This document shows positions 61,440 to 64,000 of a stretch of 64,000 bases of DNA, one piece after another; the first letter of the stretch is position 1; each line of letters begins with the position of its first letter. The position numbers and the translations under genes are program-made. The stretch is from Corynebacterium sp. Marseille-P4321 (lineage in GTDB: Bacteria > Actinomycetota > Actinomycetes > Mycobacteriales > Mycobacteriaceae). The stretch covers positions 474,228 through 538,227 of the forward strand of contig NZ_CAHJXO010000003.1 in assembly GCF_903645305.1 (NCBI RefSeq), given 5' to 3'. The notes under the pieces are model-generated. The model ran no database searches and was not told where the DNA came from. It saw nothing but the letters and a program-made list of their open reading frames with translations.

Positions 61440-63170
61440 ATGAGTTGGGATGCCGCACGGCTTGCGGAAATAATCAGAGAGCTCCGTGTATTCGGGGACG
61501 ACACGACTCTTGTGGAATGTAAAACCGCGGCAGGAGGCCTTCCGGAAAACATCGGAGAGACGCTATGCGCATTCGCCAACATGCCACAGGCTGGCGCGAT
61601 CATTCTTGGCGTTAGCGAGCGTAAAGGTTTTGCAGTCACCGGTGTTGACAATCCAGCGGAGATGCAGAAAGCGATCGCGTCAGTCAACCGTTCTTCAGTG
61701 AAACCAGCCCCGCAGCTCGAGTTTTTTCACCACATGATTGACGGAAAGCACGTCGTGGTCGTGGAAGTCACACCGTTGATTCCTACAGAGAAACCGGCAA
61801 GGTTCAAAAACAAGGCATACCTGCGTCAGGCTGACGGCGACTACCAGATGAACTCCAACGACCTAAAGATGATGGAACTCTCTGCGCTGACGGCTAGCCA
61901 GCAGACGCACTTCGACTTCCAGATTGTCCATGGGACTGACATCAGTGTGCTCGATGGCGAGGTGCTTAGGGCTTTTATCGAATCGGTGCGCCAGTCCAGA
62001 ACCCGGCTATCCAGGATTGACGATGACTCACAGCTGCTCCAAATTGCCAACGTAACCGACAACCAAGGCAATCTCCGTTTCGGAGGTCTATATGGGCTCG
62101 GTTACCTGCCGCAGTCAGTTGAACCTGCTCTCGGTGCAACTGTGGCGGTGAGATTGGCTCGAGGTGACGGAAAGGGCCGCCATAAAAATCTCAAAGAGAT
62201 CGAGGGACCACTGCCGGAGATGCTTGCGGAGATCATGTACTGGATCAGGCAAAACACGGACACAGTGAGCAGGTACACGGAGAGCGGCCATCTTGTCGAC
62301 GAACCAGAATTTCCGCCGTCGGCTATCCGAGAGGTACTGGCGAATGCGCTGGTTCATCGGGATCTGGGGCCGTCCGTGGAAGTGGGCAAGAAAGTGGAGA
62401 TCCGAATAACGGAGAAAATGCTTGTGGTGGTCAGCCCGGGTGGCTTGCGCGGATTATCCGCATCCCAACTGGAAGGTCCGGAGTTGACTAAAGCCCCTGT
62501 AAACAAGCGACTCTACGAGATTGCCCGGTATCTGAAGACACCGGATGGAGAGCGCGTCATCGAGGGTGAGGGCGGCGGAATTCAAGAGATTCTCACTGCT
62601 ACGAGGGAGGCGCGATTACCCAAGCCGCACTTCATCGATAATGGCGTCACGTTCAAAGTGTTATTTCCCCGCGGTTCACGTTTCAATGAGAACGAGAATC
62701 AATGGCTCGAGGATCTACAACGACGACGAAATCGGCGCCTCATTCCGATTGAGGAAGACCTACTGGTAAACCTACATAACCAGGGCGGAGCTACGCTGCA
62801 GCGCATCGTGCAGACGTATACCCCGTTGGGTGAGAGGGCATGCAAGCGGATGCTCGATCAGCTCTCGGACAACGAGTTTCTGGATTACGAAGACGGCGTC
62901 TATTACGTCGTCGGAGAGAAGACCCGTTCTGACGGTAAGGCGAGTCTTAAGAGTGCGGACGAGCAGCTCTTGCGGTCCTTAGGAAAGAACGTTCCTAGAG
63001 TTTATGGAGCGATTGGCACGAACGGATCAATGACGATGAAGGAACTGCAGGATAGGACGAATTTGTCGCCTGCGCAGGTCCGTTACGCACTTGATCCGCT
63101 CCTCGCAGGGGGATACGTGGTCATGGTCGGAGGCCAGGGGAAGAAGGCCACGGTCTATAGCCGCGCTTAG
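61440..63170 (+). CDS. Schlafen/AlbA_2-domain ATP-binding protein, second copy type
   Basis: 576 residues. The AlbA_2-like N-terminus (TTLVECKTAAGGLPENIGET and FANMPQAGAIILGVSERKGF) precedes a GHKL-like ATPase region (SAIREVLANALVHRDLGPSV, KMLVVVSPGGLRGLSASQLE, EGEGGGIQEI). Two winged-helix-type parts end the protein (MKELQDRTNLSPAQVRYALD then PLLAGGYVVMVGG). It shares the domain plan of the protein at 21-23 kb but little sequence, so they are distant relatives. The ATG at 61440 is preceded by an operator-like array. The protein may regulate its own gene; its wider role is unknown. Confidence 0.8.
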   Translation: MSWDAARLAEIIRELRVFGDDTTLVECKTAAGGLPENIGETLCAFANMPQAGAIILGVSERKGFAVTGVDNPAEMQKAIASVNRSSVKPAPQLEFFHHMIDGKHVVVVEVTPLIPTEKPARFKNKAYLRQADGDYQMNSNDLKMMELSALTASQQTHFDFQIVHGTDISVLDGEVLRAFIESVRQSRTRLSRIDDDSQLLQIANVTDNQGNLRFGGLYGLGYLPQSVEPALGATVAVRLARGDGKGRHKNLKEIEGPLPEMLAEIMYWIRQNTDTVSRYTESGHLVDEPEFPPSAIREVLANALVHRDLGPSVEVGKKVEIRITEKMLVVVSPGGLRGLSASQLEGPELTKAPVNKRLYEIARYLKTPDGERVIEGEGGGIQEILTATREARLPKPHFIDNGVTFKVLFPRGSRFNENENQWLEDLQRRRNRRLIPIEEDLLVNLHNQGGATLQRIVQTYTPLGERACKRMLDQLSDNEFLDYEDGVYYVVGEKTRSDGKASLKSADEQLLRSLGKNVPRVYGAIGTNGSMTMKELQDRTNLSPAQVRYALDPLLAGGYVVMVGGQGKKATVYSRA

Positions 63171-63794
63171 AAGTCGGATTCTAAGCGCGGATGGAGCTTT
63201 GACACGGCACCTTGAAAGTCGCACTTTCATTCCCAGTTTGACACTTTGGTTCTCAGTTTGCTGAATAGTGGGAATCTGTGCGAAACGAGATTGCCGTTCT
63301 TGAGTCGTCCCGAATGGTTGGTCTTCGCCGAATTGCGGTCTTCGCTTCTGGTCTCATCTTCAACAAGAGCGTTGCTCTTGACCCTTCTGGGAAAGAACGC
63401 CTTGTGGATATAGCGCTTTACCGCCCGATTCGGCGATCGCCAAGAGATTAGTCACCGAGATGACCGAGTCGGCGGTTGTATGCCGAAGCGCCTGAGCGAG
63501 CGCGGAACTCGGCCGCGGCACTATGATGCGGACGCTCCTGAGGAAGTGGCTTTGCAGAGGTGGAGTTCGGCACGTCGAGTTCACCGGATTGAGGCGCTGG
63601 AATCGGCGTGCCGGAATCGGCGTATCAGACTCGGCGTCGATGTGAGGCCCACGCCCGCGGCGATTGCGGACTCGACCACTCCGCATTGCGGAGTAGTGGG
63701 TGGCTACCTACGACTCCGCAATGCGGAATAGGGCACGAATACAAGGAAGGCGGTCACCGGGGTTTTCGGTGGCCGCCTTGTTTGGGTTGTTGGG
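63171..63794. other. Intergenic region with repeat arrays, no firm gene
   Basis: Holds a TGAAAGT-CGC-ACTTTCA palindrome (63213-63229), two tandem CACTTTNNTTCNNAGTTTR copies (63222-63240, 63242-63260), and two 17-bp palindromes at 63678-63694 and 63713-63729 sharing ACTCCGCA.TGCGGA. A GTG frame at 63278-63451 could encode 57 residues (RNEIAVLESSRMVGLRRIAV onward), and a frame at 63480-63731 could encode 83; neither resembles a known protein. Confidence 0.6.
63747..63779 (-). terminator. Terminator of the gene entering from the right edge
   Basis: AAGGCGGTCACCG (63747-63759) and CGGTGGCCGCCTT (63767-63779) pair at 12 of 13 positions around GGGTTTT. It lies 15 bases downstream of the minus-strand stop at 63795. 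Confidence 0.85.
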
Positions 63795-64000
63795 TTAGTT
63801 GTTTGCGAGGGCGAAGCCTGCCGCGCCGATGGCTGCGATGAGGGCGATGATGACGGGGATGATGATGGCTGCGATGTTGACTTCGCCGCCGTTTTCGACC
63901 TCGTTCTTCGCCTTCTCGATCTGCTTCGCTGCCTGGTCGACGACCTGGTTCGCGGTGTTGCCGGCCTGGGTGTTGGCCTGGTTGTTGGCCTGGTTGTTGG
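63795..64000 (-). CDS. C-terminal end of a repeat-rich membrane-anchored protein (5' end outside window)
   Basis: The minus strand encodes 67 residues before the stop. First comes a low-complexity NNQANNQANTQAGNTANQVV stretch, then a charged helix (DQAAKQIEKAKNEVENGGEV), then one hydrophobic segment (NIAAIIIPVIIALIAAIGAA followed by GFALANN). This looks like a secreted protein held by a C-terminal helix, similar in idea to the other surface proteins here. The family and start are unknown. Confidence 0.7.
   Translation of the reverse strand, partial: NNQANNQANTQAGNTANQVVDQAAKQIEKAKNEVENGGEVNIAAIIIPVIIALIAAIGAAGFALANN

Noticed and set aside
63480..63731. An 83-residue plus-strand protein before the right-edge gene
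   Set aside because: It runs through both 17-bp palindromes, has no ribosome-binding site and no recognisable sequence.
1..64000. CRISPR arrays or cas genes
   Set aside because: No regularly spaced 25-40-bp repeats with unique spacers and no Cas-like proteins were seen.

Overview
The window is high-GC actinobacterial chromosomal DNA, almost certainly Corynebacterium. The main evidence is the fhaA-fhaB-pstP-rodA-pbpA-pknA-pknB cluster followed by crgA, a rhomboid protease and ppiA, an order known near the origin in C. glutamicum. IS1249-type and ISL3-type (IS31831/IS13869-like) insertion sequences, an lldD operon preceded by an MFS permease, and a crtB-crtI pair agree with this. I cannot name the species.

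Layout. 1-21 kb is mostly housekeeping and accessory metabolism: a cut-off D-Ala-D-Ala dipeptidase, RNA cyclic phosphodiesterase ThpR, helicase HrpB, a small surface protein, an APC antiporter, an AbrB-type membrane protein, a DUF885 peptidase, a ROK regulator coupled to a lipoprotein hydrolase, a sirtuin-GT87-CAP run, a DUF559 protein, AMP nucleosidase, a TetR regulator, an M20 peptidase, a GH13 hydrolase and a three-domain glutaminase. 21-30 kb is the most rearranged part. A Schlafen/AlbA-type ATP-binding protein gene sits between two identical 108-bp repeats behind an MFS exporter gene. It is followed by an unexplained 1.1-kb stretch holding a second lldD 3' end and a strong inverted repeat, then lldD and its permease gene, with IS1249 inserted 8 bp before the permease start codon, and a tRNA-Leu.

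30-45 kb carries the cell-growth and Ser/Thr-kinase cluster, a four-copy DnaA-box group, rhomboid, ppiA and the metF-metE pair. 45-58 kb holds a hypothetical membrane protein, a yhgE/pip remnant, a DoxX-like protein, an ISL3 element and two tandem paralogous surface proteins of about 1,500 residues. 58-64 kb has crtB-crtI, tRNA-Ile and tRNA-Ala, a second AlbA/ATPase protein gene with its own flanking repeats, and the cut 3' end of a repeat-rich membrane-anchored protein.

The main unexplained signals are: (1) an 11-bp word, CGTCGAYAAGC, found 20 times on both strands in coding and non-coding DNA; (2) two AlbA/ATPase genes that are each bracketed on both sides by gene-specific repeat arrays; (3) an evenly spaced DnaA-box array away from dnaA; (4) a glutaminase-STAS-SRPBCC fusion; and (5) a C-terminal anchor-like module shared by three surface proteins. 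All calls come from reading the sequence; no database search was run.
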